Virus record (IMG/VR): IMGVR_UViG_3300010354_000076
Location: 1 to 64,000 of that record
Reading direction: 5' to 3' (one strand)
Length of the DNA: 64,000 nucleotides
Source: a virus
Shown one piece after another: positions 13,411 to 22,171 of this stretch; position 1 is the first letter of the stretch, and each line of letters starts with the position of its first letter. The position numbers and the translations under genes are program-made. The notes under the pieces were generated by a model. It made no database searches. It saw nothing but the letters and a program-made list of their open reading frames with translations, and was not told where the DNA came from.

Positions 13411-15646
13411 ACTTCCTTTTTATGCTAGTGATAGGAATAACAATATTAGAAAGGTGCATGTCTTGCTTTTCAGGAATGGCTTCCATATTAGACTTATTTG
13501 ATACTTTAACTTCGTAATCTTTGAAGTTACCCCAATTGCCCTTTCCTCTGTATCTAAATTGAAAGGTAAAATCAATTGTATTATTTAAAATATGCTCTTC
13601 TTCTAGCAATTCGCCGAAGTCAGATCCGTCGCGACCTGTTTCAATATCCCACGTAGGCTTTGCTAATTTTCTTGCTCTTTTAGCAGTATTACTCATCATT
13701 CTACTATAATCTTGAGCAAAGAACGGGCCTTTGCGGCCGACAGGAGGAGGTTCTCTAGTATCATAAGGGTTATCTATTTGATCAAATTTATATTTAAAAT
13801 CAGCTGTCCATTCTCCTGCATCATTAATTTTAAATTTAAACACAGCATTATACATACCAGGACCGTATTGACTTCCAAATTCTCTTAGATCAATGTCAGG
13901 ATTAAATAATACTTCTGCTTCATATCCGCCCCTAGTTCTCCATAACATTCTAAAGAAAGGCCACATTTCGTTTACAAGAGTATCGGCAAAAGGATTAATA
14001 TTTGCTTTGATTATTTCATAATCAAATTTTTCATATTCAATTTCTTTTATTGTAGTTGGATTATCTAATTTTATTTTATAATGTTCTTTAGCTAAACTAA
14101 ATCTTATAGGGTAACCAAAAGGAATTTCAGTACAGCCAGTCATGAAATCAAGAAACATATGAAAAGTTTTTACTCGTGTCATTACATGAGTGCCACCTTT
14201 CTTAAAATCTCTAGTAATCCAATGATTTTGATACTTATGCCAACTGATATTAAATTTATGTGGATTTTGTCCTACAATTGTTTCAGGGCCTAGTCCATAC
14301 CCTACACCAGCACCAACATTATTAATATTCATATTACGCATACGCCATAAGAATGTCATACTGTCAGCAAAGTCTTGTAATGTTTCGGTAGGAAACCCTA
14401 CTATCCAATTAGTAGCAGCAAAAATACCAACTTTTTTACCATCTATAAAATTTTGTTCCATCTCTGCGATAGTAACACCCTTGGCCATATCATCTAGTAC
14501 ATGTTGGCTACCACTTTCAATGCCGTAATTTAACATGATACAGCCGCCAGCTTTTAAGTCTTTAAAATACTCTAGATCCATGCGGCCATCACATCTTGAG
14601 TATCCTGTCCAATTAATTTTTAGACCCTTTGCTTCAACTGCTTTACAAAATGCTCGAAGTTCTTTTAAATTACCGTTAACTAGACTATCAATAAACCAAA
14701 CAACGTCTGTTCCCTTGTTATAGTACAGCCATTCAAGTTCGGTAACTAAATCCACCGCTTGTCGTTGTCGATATTTCCAAAAATGTGTTTCTTCGCAGAA
14801 TGTACATTTGGCTGTACATCCTCTACTAATTTCAGTATTAACTCCGTTTGGTAAATCATATAAACTAAAATCAATACTCTCGTAATCTGGCATTGGGAGG
14901 CCATTAATGTTTACTCTCTCGTCTTCGGGTTGCGACAGAATTACAGTTTCCGTATGTTCGTTTCCATTTTCAATATCTTCTAGGAGCCTTAATAAATTTA
15001 CTTCTCCTTCACCAACAACAACATAGTCATAATAAGTCTGTATGTTAAACCAACTTTTGTGTGCATTAGGTCCGCCTACTGCAATTTTAATATGCGGAGC
15101 ACGGCGTTTTAATTCTTGGCACATCCATTTTGTTGGCTCTTCAGAAATATAGTACATTGAAAATCCTACTACATGAGGATTTAACTCTATAATATCATCT
15201 ATAGCTTTAGTTAACAACGGTTCAAGTACTGGATGAATGTCTTTTAAGTAAGTGTCGCCTAACCAGTGCCAGCTGGCAGCAGGGTCCCATAATCTAAAAG
15301 GTAATTTTTTATTAGGAATCCAATCTTCTTGGTGCTGTCTGTATGCCTTAACATTTAAATCCATGATATGTGTTTCATACCCGGCACTCTTAGCTACTCC
15401 ACTTAATCTAGCTAAACTAAATGGAGGCATATAAGGACTCCATTCGGGACACAATGCCAGCACTAATTTTGTATTTCTTGTTTTATAATCTACATAGACT
15501 GGTGTTAAGTTTTTTTGTACAGTTGCTTTGGCATATGGCGCAATGGCTCTCATCATAGATAAATGACGTGCATCTGCCAGATCCTCAGGAGGCTTTTCAG
15601 GCAAAACAACTTCTTTTTTAGCCAATCCCTTTAAATTAAAATCCAA
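13391..15646 (-). CDS. cobalamin-domain radical SAM protein, 751 aa
   Basis: Residues 60-240 form a Rossmann-like cobalamin-binding domain (CPEWSPYMPPFSLARLSG, then HVVGFSMYYISEE, IAVGGPNAH and VVVGEGE). I do not see a DxHxxG motif, so cobalamin, if bound, would be without the lower-axial His. Residues 270-460 are a radical SAM barrel with the 4Fe-4S motif CTAKCTFC (Cys277, 281, 284) and a later GIESGSQ strand typical of this class. The last 270 residues are an uncharacterised extension. Members methylate or rearrange unactivated carbons. The gene has a strong ribosome binding site (TAGGAGAA) and one of the few gaps in the operon, with GTTAAATA 19 nt upstream. Confidence 0.85.
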   Translation of the reverse strand: MDFNLKGLAKKEVVLPEKPPEDLADARHLSMMRAIAPYAKATVQKNLTPVYVDYKTRNTKLVLALCPEWSPYMPPFSLARLSGVAKSAGYETHIMDLNVKAYRQHQEDWIPNKKLPFRLWDPAASWHWLGDTYLKDIHPVLEPLLTKAIDDIIELNPHVVGFSMYYISEEPTKWMCQELKRRAPHIKIAVGGPNAHKSWFNIQTYYDYVVVGEGEVNLLRLLEDIENGNEHTETVILSQPEDERVNINGLPMPDYESIDFSLYDLPNGVNTEISRGCTAKCTFCEETHFWKYRQRQAVDLVTELEWLYYNKGTDVVWFIDSLVNGNLKELRAFCKAVEAKGLKINWTGYSRCDGRMDLEYFKDLKAGGCIMLNYGIESGSQHVLDDMAKGVTIAEMEQNFIDGKKVGIFAATNWIVGFPTETLQDFADSMTFLWRMRNMNINNVGAGVGYGLGPETIVGQNPHKFNISWHKYQNHWITRDFKKGGTHVMTRVKTFHMFLDFMTGCTEIPFGYPIRFSLAKEHYKIKLDNPTTIKEIEYEKFDYEIIKANINPFADTLVNEMWPFFRMLWRTRGGYEAEVLFNPDIDLREFGSQYGPGMYNAVFKFKINDAGEWTADFKYKFDQIDNPYDTREPPPVGRKGPFFAQDYSRMMSNTAKRARKLAKPTWDIETGRDGSDFGELLEEEHILNNTIDFTFQFRYRGKGNWGNFKDYEVKVSNKSNMEAIPEKQDMHLSNIVIPITSIKRKFDVVDK

Positions 15647-15665
15647 AATTATTCTCCTAACAAAA

Positions 15666-15673
15666 TATTTAAC
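15666..15673 (-). promoter_or_regulatory. late-promoter-like GTTAAATA upstream of the B12-radical SAM gene
   Basis: The minus strand reads GTTAAATA, sharing TAAATA with the T4 late promoter TATAAATA. It sits 19 nt before the ATG at 15646. This is one of only two clear intergenic gaps inside the accessory operon, and the spacing matches that seen in front of the virion genes. It may allow part of the island to be transcribed late. AT-rich sequence makes a chance match possible. Confidence 0.4.
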
Positions 15674-15675
15674 TT

Positions 15676-16683
15676 TTATTTAATAATCCCAGAATTTTTA
15701 TTCATTAGAATCTTAAAATTATGATTAACTATGTCAATTATACCATGTTGCCATTCTGACCATTCTTTAGGAGAGAATGAACATAATCTTTCTACTTCTT
15801 TCCAAACTTCGTTAAATCTCTTATTATCATCTTCAATACTATCATATGATTCATTGATAAAAGGACTAAATGTTTTATAACCCAAATCTTCTAAATATTT
15901 AAGGCTATGGGTAGGAGCAACTAATATAAAAGGATGCTTGTGAATAATTGGCCTAAAAGTTTTTTCAGTTAAAAATATAGACTCACCTGCTTCTATATAG
16001 TCTTTATAAAATAAAGTTTCAGTTATTAAACTAAAATAAGAATCTGAATGATATATAAAATCGCCTTGACGGACATCAACTGGATTTTGACGCTCGTCTG
16101 ACATATTTAACATTAAGGGGAATATATCTTTATGTTGCTTAAAAGTATCAACGAGTTGTTTATCTCGAAAAGTTTGATTTATAATATCATGCCCGTATTG
16201 GAATGAAGAATAAGTTTTTTCTAGGAATCCGCTTTTTAATATATTATAGAATATATTAATCCTATGCTCTCTTGGCATCTTGTTAAAACAACAAAATAAT
16301 TTTGACTTTGGTGTTGGAGAATATTCAACATAACTAGAATTAGTAATTGAATTATAATATTCTAGATTTCCCTTCTGATGAACTTCAAATAGATTTGAAC
16401 ATTTAACTGTTAATATAGGGTTTATTTTATTCTTCTTACAGTAAGATTCATAAACATCTTGTCCGTTATACGCAGAGCAAAGATAGTAATATTCAATGTT
16501 AGGATTATCAAGTAATCGAATTATTTTGTGTATTTTTCTTATTATATCAAAATAGACTGCTTCATTTATATTATCAAAAATTACTTTTTTGTATCCTTTT
16601 GATATTTCTTGTTTGATATTGTTGACCATATTTACTGTGTCTAACATACAGAAATGCTGGCCACCATAGGTGCCAGCATACAC
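15676..16683 (-). CDS. GT-B-like protein of the EK/SYD family, copy 2 (5' end uncertain)
   Basis: The same family as the genes at 10128 and 18788: a central FCCFNKMPREHR block and a C-terminal FLTEKTFRPIIHKHPFI block followed by GYKTF and NESYD. The only canonical start is GTG at 16683. However, the frame remains open upstream to a stop at 16804-16806, and its translation looks protein-like (for example NLELTSDQIYGC, then VARNYVPNLDDEYIHV). No ATG, GTG or TTG lies in that stretch. The upstream dehydrogenase ends in a run of ten A at 16769-16778, and a -1 shift there would join the two proteins. Natural frameshifting, a recent mutation, or a homopolymer sequencing error are all possible. Confidence 0.55.
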   Translation of the reverse strand: MYAGTYGGQHFCMLDTVNMVNNIKQEISKGYKKVIFDNINEAVYFDIIRKIHKIIRLLDNPNIEYYYLCSAYNGQDVYESYCKKNKINPILTVKCSNLFEVHQKGNLEYYNSITNSSYVEYSPTPKSKLFCCFNKMPREHRINIFYNILKSGFLEKTYSSFQYGHDIINQTFRDKQLVDTFKQHKDIFPLMLNMSDERQNPVDVRQGDFIYHSDSYFSLITETLFYKDYIEAGESIFLTEKTFRPIIHKHPFILVAPTHSLKYLEDLGYKTFSPFINESYDSIEDDNKRFNEVWKEVERLCSFSPKEWSEWQHGIIDIVNHNFKILMNKNSGIIK

Positions 16684-16763
16684 ATGAATATACTCGTCAT
16701 CTAAATTTGGAACATAATTTCTAGCAACAAATTTACATCCGTAAATTTGATCACTAGTTAGTT

Positions 16764-17960
16764 CTAAATTTTTTTTTTGCGAGTATCGCCGTATCGAACT
16801 ATTTCATAAGTTTCGCCGGGCGCTATATCCTCAATTTTTCTCCACGGATCAATAATGGTACATCCAGATGGTAGTGCTGGCTTTACCCATTCATCCCAAT
16901 ATCCTATTAGATATACATCTGTCCAATCTTTTCTAATGTCAAGGTCATTTGTATTTGGATCATAGTAATGTACGTTTCCGCCTAATTCAGTAATATAATG
17001 TCCAACTAACAAACTCGGACTACCGATTGTATATGGAACTCCTGGCTTGTAGGCCTTGCCAAGGATTGTTACATTCTTTCCATATTCAAGGCACTTTTTT
17101 GCCATTCTCTTAGCTTGTAGCTCTCTAGCTTTCATTATAGAATCAAAAAGATCATAACCTAAATCAAGTCGATCTGCTAGATATCTTAATGCAATATTAT
17201 CTCTAGGATGGCATGCTCCACCGTCACCAAGGCCAGCATTCATATAAGCAGGACCCATGATTCGATATGTACTTCGCTTAAGAGCATTTGTTACAACATC
17301 AACATTAATATTACCGTTAATTTCAGCAACATCTTGAATCATGTTGACTAAAGCAAGTTTAGTACTAATAAACGTATTATAAAAAATCTTGATAGACTCT
17401 GCTTCATCCCAAGTTCCAACTTCATAACGAGGATTATTTTTCATAAATGGCTTATAAAAATTAATAAGCTCGTCGGCATCTCCTGTGATGCTACCATCTT
17501 CTGTTCCAATAATAACCATCTCAGGATTAACCATGTCCCATTTTACTGTACCCATAGCAATTAAATATGGATTGTATATAAAACGAGCATTTGTAATAAG
17601 AGGTTCAAGATGTGCCCGAACTGTGCCTGGAAGAACTGTACTAATCAATACTACTAATTGACGTTTATTGACATGCTTATTAACTTCTGTTAAAATTCCT
17701 TTAACAATAGTGTAGTCAAAGTCTTTATTTGGTAAGTGACTAGTTGGTGTTTCTCCACCGTAAACTGGATCGTGAGGAGTAGGAGCCGCAATGAAGATTA
17801 TGTCTCTATTATTAACTGCTTCTCCAATTGAGGCAGCCATTTTAAAATTAGCAGGATTTCGTGGTTCAACATCGTACCCAACAACATCGTAATGTTCTGC
17901 CATAACCTCGGCACAATCTTGTCCAAGTTTTCCTACACCTATCATCGCAACTTTTTTCAT
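16764..17960 (-). CDS. UDP-glucose/GDP-mannose dehydrogenase family protein
   Basis: An NAD-dependent nucleotide-sugar dehydrogenase, expected to oxidise UDP-glucose or a related sugar nucleotide twice to the uronic acid. The N-terminal NAD fold shows GVGKLG (residues 8-13) and STVLPGT. The central domain has SIKIFYNTFIS with the Lys/Asn pair, and the catalytic cysteine is Cys250 in GDGGACHPRD, a variant of the usual GGxCxPKD. The C-terminal Rossmann domain starts at GKAYKPG. The length of 398 residues is normal. The C-terminus reads RKKKI because of the A10 run discussed for the next gene. It has AGGACAG as ribosome binding site and ATTAAATA 21 nt before the start. It anchors the idea that the operon handles activated sugars. 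Confidence 0.85.
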   Translation of the reverse strand: MKKVAMIGVGKLGQDCAEVMAEHYDVVGYDVEPRNPANFKMAASIGEAVNNRDIIFIAAPTPHDPVYGGETPTSHLPNKDFDYTIVKGILTEVNKHVNKRQLVVLISTVLPGTVRAHLEPLITNARFIYNPYLIAMGTVKWDMVNPEMVIIGTEDGSITGDADELINFYKPFMKNNPRYEVGTWDEAESIKIFYNTFISTKLALVNMIQDVAEINGNINVDVVTNALKRSTYRIMGPAYMNAGLGDGGACHPRDNIALRYLADRLDLGYDLFDSIMKARELQAKRMAKKCLEYGKNVTILGKAYKPGVPYTIGSPSLLVGHYITELGGNVHYYDPNTNDLDIRKDWTDVYLIGYWDEWVKPALPSGCTIIDPWRKIEDIAPGETYEIVRYGDTRKKKI

Positions 17961-17981
17961 ATTCTGTCCTATGTAAATTTT

Positions 17982-17989
17982 TATTTAAT
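17982..17989 (-). promoter_or_regulatory. late-promoter-like ATTAAATA upstream of the dehydrogenase
   Basis: The minus strand reads ATTAAATA 21 nt before the start codon at 17960, in a 37-nt gap between genes. It shares TAAATA and spacing with the candidate late promoters in front of the virion genes. A single AT-rich site alone would not be convincing; the support comes from the recurrence. Confidence 0.4.
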
Positions 17990-17997
17990 ATTTTTCA

Positions 17998-18804
17998 TTA
18001 CCACCATTTCGAAAAATGGCCATCGCCGTGTTCGTTTGTATTAAACAAAGATAATATTTCATCTCTTGTTTTAGTACGATGTAACATACTAGTGGCTTCT
18101 TTAGCATACTTTTCAGATTTTTCTGTTAGATTAAACCCCAATTTTTCCAAATAACAACGATATCTCCACGGATTGGGATGATAATCGCCCACTTCGTTTT
18201 TGTTCCATATGTATACATGTCCGTTGTCCCATGTACCCTTCATTTCTAAATCAAATAGGCATTGAGGAGTTTGATTAATAGTTTCTTTAAAAGAATCAAG
18301 AATATCTTTTATGTCTGTTTCATCTTTCTTAGAATAATCAAAATCTTCATGTTGTTGATACCAATAAGGTGTTGAAGCTAGTGTTACAACTGTACATGGC
18401 AAAGATTTTAGATAAGATGTGGCTAAAGTAATTAAACTTAAATCTCTAATTAAATAACCTTTAGGATCAGCGAACTTTTTTACCCATTTTTCATCATATT
18501 CTTGTTGAGTAAAAATATTCCCAGGAGTATGCCAATAGTTATTGTAATAACGATCTTCTCGACAAAATGTCGACCACATTACAACAACTAAATCATCTTT
18601 ATTAAAATTAAATTTTAAATTAGCCTCTAATGCCCTACTAGAAATAAAAAGATTTCCTGCTCCGGATTTTCCGCAATTATAAAATTCAGCGTTTGGCATT
18701 TCTTTAGCAAGTATATCTGCCCATGTAGGCCAACAATATCCAGTAAAACTACAACCAAAAGCAAAAAATCTTTTATATTTAGAAAAATCAATATCTTGAA
18801 TCAT
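17998..18804 (-). CDS. SGNH/GDSL-like hydrolase, 268 aa
   Basis: The blocks of the SGNH fold are in order: FAFGCSFTGY with the nucleophile Ser19, GKSGAGN with the oxyanion Asn51, and VGDYHPNPW with Asp207/His209 as the acid-base pair. This is a cytosolic-type enzyme with no signal peptide. Family members are esterases or acyl-transfer enzymes on carbohydrates, and the setting among glycosyltransferase-like genes suggests sugar de-acylation (inference). The C-terminus (GHFSKWW) is unusual and aromatic. It overlaps the upstream gene by 17 nt and is followed by a 37-nt gap. Confidence 0.7.
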   Translation of the reverse strand: MIQDIDFSKYKRFFAFGCSFTGYCWPTWADILAKEMPNAEFYNCGKSGAGNLFISSRALEANLKFNFNKDDLVVVMWSTFCREDRYYNNYWHTPGNIFTQQEYDEKWVKKFADPKGYLIRDLSLITLATSYLKSLPCTVVTLASTPYWYQQHEDFDYSKKDETDIKDILDSFKETINQTPQCLFDLEMKGTWDNGHVYIWNKNEVGDYHPNPWRYRCYLEKLGFNLTEKSEKYAKEATSMLHRTKTRDEILSLFNTNEHGDGHFSKWW

Positions 18805-19948
18805 TTGTTATTTCCCTTACAAAATTTGTTTTACTCATTAACACTTGATAGTTATAATTACATATTGTTCTTGCTTTTTCTAAAAATGTTTCTAATTTAT
18901 TATCAGACAAATAACACAACCGTTTTGTTTCTTCTAACACCATCATCATACGAGTAACATCATCATTTTCATTATCATAAGATTCATCTATAATATTTTC
19001 AAAAGTTTTATATCCTAAATCTTTTAATAAAGAAAGTGTTTTAGGTCTACTAATAACAATAAAGGGATGCTTATGAGCTATTGGTTTAAAAATTTTTTCT
19101 GTTAAAAATACTGCAGGTTCTTCAGAATAAAAGAAATTAGTTTCGGACACTACACTGAAATAAGTATCACGATATAACTGCTCAGTTGATAACAATAAAT
19201 TAGCTCGGTTAATAGTTAAATCTTTTTGATCTAAATATAATTCTGGTATAGAAAATATTTTATCTTTATTGTCAAGCAACTTTTGTAACAGCGATAAATG
19301 ATGACTATGTGTATGTAGCATAGAATTCCACACAGATTCCCAGTCTCTCGAATCGTCAGATTTTGCTAAACTTACATAACCGAGATCTAAAATGTTTTCT
19401 AAAAATAAATGTGCTACAAAACAAGGACGCTGAGTTCTCCAACGCCTATTAAAATTTAAAAACTTCTTAACATATTTTTTATTTTCAAGCGTTATAAATT
19501 CTCGTTTACTATTTAATTTAAGGTGAGTAATATCATCTTTAGCCATTCGTTCAAACATGAATACATTAAAACACTTCAATATCTTTTTCTTATATTTTTT
19601 AGCTACGTTCGGTATTACTTGTTTAAGGGTTGGAGATTCTGTATAAATGTGAACAAATTCTTCCGGTATTCCTAGATCAATTACAGCATGTTTGTATATG
19701 GGATCAACTACATTAATAGATGCTTCGTGAGAATTATATAAACTTAAAATTAACTTTCCTTGTTTAATATCATCTAATATAGTTTCTGTTAAAACTTCAG
19801 GCAAGTGTTTAAGGGACTTGTCATTTCCGTATTCAACCCAATAGTAGTTATAATCTTTAAACTCGCTCATTTGAAAAATTGTATTTTGAGCTCTTTGTTC
19901 AATACCTTCATTATGTAAGTAAGGTATTACTCTATTAATTATTGGCAT
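18788..19948 (-). CDS. GT-B-like protein of the EK/SYD family, copy 3
   Basis: A 386-residue protein with the family blocks KFLNFNRRWRTQRP (around residue 160) and VFLTEKIFKPIAHKHPFI, followed by GYKTFENIIDESYD near the C-terminus. The latter block is closest to copy 2 (EKTFRPIIHKHPFI), so copies 2 and 3 are more closely related to each other than to copy 1. A sugar transferase is inferred from the motif shape and neighbourhood only. It starts immediately before the stop of the radical SAM gene upstream (no gap), and its tail overlaps the SGNH gene. Confidence 0.5.
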   Translation of the reverse strand: MPIINRVIPYLHNEGIEQRAQNTIFQMSEFKDYNYYWVEYGNDKSLKHLPEVLTETILDDIKQGKLILSLYNSHEASINVVDPIYKHAVIDLGIPEEFVHIYTESPTLKQVIPNVAKKYKKKILKCFNVFMFERMAKDDITHLKLNSKREFITLENKKYVKKFLNFNRRWRTQRPCFVAHLFLENILDLGYVSLAKSDDSRDWESVWNSMLHTHSHHLSLLQKLLDNKDKIFSIPELYLDQKDLTINRANLLLSTEQLYRDTYFSVVSETNFFYSEEPAVFLTEKIFKPIAHKHPFIVISRPKTLSLLKDLGYKTFENIIDESYDNENDDVTRMMMVLEETKRLCYLSDNKLETFLEKARTICNYNYQVLMSKTNFVREITNDSRY

Positions 19949-20914
19949 TTAGACCCTTTCAAATTTAGGAATAATAATGTCTGTTCCGCAATGACAATGT
20001 TCCTTACCACAAATAATTTGTTTAGGGCCTACTTTAGAAATATCATTTAAAATATGACCAACTCTATCACCTTGCCCGCAACTGGCTAAACTTACTTCTC
20101 CGGTAGGATTTATAAAAATACAATCTCCAACACTACATATCCATCCTTTAAAAAAGTTTTGTCCGTTTACGATGATTTCATTGCTATTGGTGGGAGATTT
20201 TGAGCCATCATCATATTTGTTCCAGCTTACTGCCTTGCTTTCTTTATAAGGCTTAGGAATAGTGAAATTCATTTCAACATTATGTTCGTTTATAAATTTC
20301 ATTTTTTCTTCATCTTTATATTTCCAAGGGCCGGCGTTAACACTCATTTCATCAAATAACGGAGTCCATTCTATAAAATAGTTAGGCATTACAGTTTTAA
20401 GATGATTGCCATATTCTACAATTTCCCAAAATCTTTCTTCGTGCATCAACATTTTGGTACAAAGATAATTTACTTTGTCGCAAAGAAAGATATTATTTTC
20501 TTTGTATTTTTCTTTGTCGGCAAATTCAACATGAAAGCTAGCTACTACATCATCAAACAATTGATAATGTTTTTCCCACCATGCTAACGGACGACTTAAA
20601 TTTGTATTAACAGCTAAAGTACAATTTGGTAATTTTTCTCGTAGCCATTCACAAATAGGAATAAAATTTTTCCAAGCAGTCGGCTCTCCTCCGCTAAAGA
20701 AAAATTTATAATGTTTGTATCCAACATTCTTGTATCTAGTAATAATGGTATCTAAATTTTTAAGATAAACATCTAGATTATCATCATTCCTGTGACTCCC
20801 TCCCCAATTACCAGGATTACAGTAACTACATTTGTAATTACAAAAATTATTAACCTGCCAGGTTACTGCTAGATAGGGTTCCGGAGCATATATTGAAATT
20901 AACTTTTTGCCCAT
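19949..20914 (-). CDS. radical SAM protein with C-terminal auxiliary-cluster cysteines
   Basis: A 321-residue radical SAM enzyme. The SAM-binding cluster motif is CNYKCSYC (Cys25, 29, 32), followed by GGEP at 75-78. The last 70 residues hold further cysteines (WICSVGDC, ASCGQG, CGKEHCHCG), suggesting one or two auxiliary iron-sulfur clusters of the SPASM/twitch kind. It lacks the N-terminal cysteine domain of its four upstream neighbours and looks closer to QueE/SPASM-like proteins. The substrate is unknown; peptide or sugar modification would both fit the class. It overlaps the upstream radical SAM gene by 16 nt. Confidence 0.85.
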   Translation of the reverse strand: MGKKLISIYAPEPYLAVTWQVNNFCNYKCSYCNPGNWGGSHRNDDNLDVYLKNLDTIITRYKNVGYKHYKFFFSGGEPTAWKNFIPICEWLREKLPNCTLAVNTNLSRPLAWWEKHYQLFDDVVASFHVEFADKEKYKENNIFLCDKVNYLCTKMLMHEERFWEIVEYGNHLKTVMPNYFIEWTPLFDEMSVNAGPWKYKDEEKMKFINEHNVEMNFTIPKPYKESKAVSWNKYDDGSKSPTNSNEIIVNGQNFFKGWICSVGDCIFINPTGEVSLASCGQGDRVGHILNDISKVGPKQIICGKEHCHCGTDIIIPKFERV

Positions 20915-22170
20915 CGATAAACCTCTTTTAATTCGGGAGCAACATCAATAATTTTTTCATTTCGTAAATTATCAAGCTCATCATTAAACTTGATAAACTC
21001 TTGAATTCCTCCTTTGTTAGGCTCCCCACTTTTTAAATTTTGCTGAACCATTTTAAAACCATCACTAATAGATTTATTATATGAATATTTGTGAATATAC
21101 TCTCTATATAATCTTGTTAATTTTTCTTTACTAAATTCAGGCAAAATCATTATATTAGCATACCACGGGCTAGTAGCAAGATTAAATCTAGGTGCTGTGT
21201 TTTTATCTATTAATTCATTGTCAATGAGATAATCAAAAAACTTAGGAAACTGATAAACATTCCAAATACTAATTGTAGGAGTAATTTGAAATCTAGCATG
21301 TGGTACTAATTCTTTAATATCTCTTAGATTCTTTTCTATTCTATCCCAGTCAGTACCTTTACGAATAAGTTCAGCATGTTTTCCCATACCATCTAAACTT
21401 GCCCATATAATTAACTTGGGAAATTTTTTCCAATACTCAATTAAATCTTTATCTTTGTATTTCAAACTACTGAAATTAGTAGTATACGTTAATTCAATAG
21501 TTTCATTTACGCCAGTCTCGATCCAATAATCAAGGCATTCGTAATGTTCAGGAGTAATAATAACTTCACCGCCGGCAAAATAAACCTCCACTACATCCTT
21601 TAAATACGGTTTTAATTTGGTCATAAAGACTTGATCTTCATTGTTTGATACTACCATTTTAGTCATATTAAAATGTTTGTTCAATACATCAACACCCTTA
21701 TGATCTATAAACTCTTGTGCCCACTGGCTTGAACAACTAGGTCCGCAACTTCGACATTTCATATTACATAAATTGCTAAACCGCATGTCCATATATCGAA
21801 GTTTAAACTCTTTTAAACTACCATCTTCATTGGTAACTTCTTTGACATATTCTGGAGTAACTCCGTTTCGACTTGGGCAATTAGCATTATGACTATTACG
21901 CATTGTAGTCGTTCCTAATGCTTCTAAATCGTAACAACGTTGACAAGTGCTAACAGGCTCATCGTTTAAAAATGCCAATCTCATTTGTTTGAATTTTTCA
22001 CTATTCATCATTTCTAAAATAGATTCATCTTCGTTAATATGAGAATAAACATCGTTGCTATTAGCAATACAACAAGGTAGTACTCTTTTATCAGGCCAAG
22101 CATGAAAGTGCATCCACGGAAGAATACAAAAGTGTTTTCCGTTTTTAATTAAATTGCCAACATCCTTCAT
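20899..22170 (-). CDS. N-terminal twitch radical SAM protein, copy 1
   Basis: One of four paralogues. The N-terminal twitch module has FCILPWMHFH (Cys15), PCC (33-34) and CQRC (76-79), which together can hold an auxiliary cluster. The radical SAM motif is CNMKCRSC (Cys135, 139, 142). The usual GGEP is GGEV here, a departure in the SAM-binding strand that may lower or change activity. At 423 residues it has the same architecture as its neighbours (the twitch domain-containing radical SAM family I know from marine phages and bacteria). No substrate has been established to my knowledge. It starts 1 nt from the end of the next upstream gene. Confidence 0.85.
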   Translation of the reverse strand: MKDVGNLIKNGKHFCILPWMHFHAWPDKRVLPCCIANSNDVYSHINEDESILEMMNSEKFKQMRLAFLNDEPVSTCQRCYDLEALGTTTMRNSHNANCPSRNGVTPEYVKEVTNEDGSLKEFKLRYMDMRFSNLCNMKCRSCGPSCSSQWAQEFIDHKGVDVLNKHFNMTKMVVSNNEDQVFMTKLKPYLKDVVEVYFAGGEVIITPEHYECLDYWIETGVNETIELTYTTNFSSLKYKDKDLIEYWKKFPKLIIWASLDGMGKHAELIRKGTDWDRIEKNLRDIKELVPHARFQITPTISIWNVYQFPKFFDYLIDNELIDKNTAPRFNLATSPWYANIMILPEFSKEKLTRLYREYIHKYSYNKSISDGFKMVQQNLKSGEPNKGGIQEFIKFNDELDNLRNEKIIDVAPELKEVYRWAKS

Positions 22171-22171
22171 T

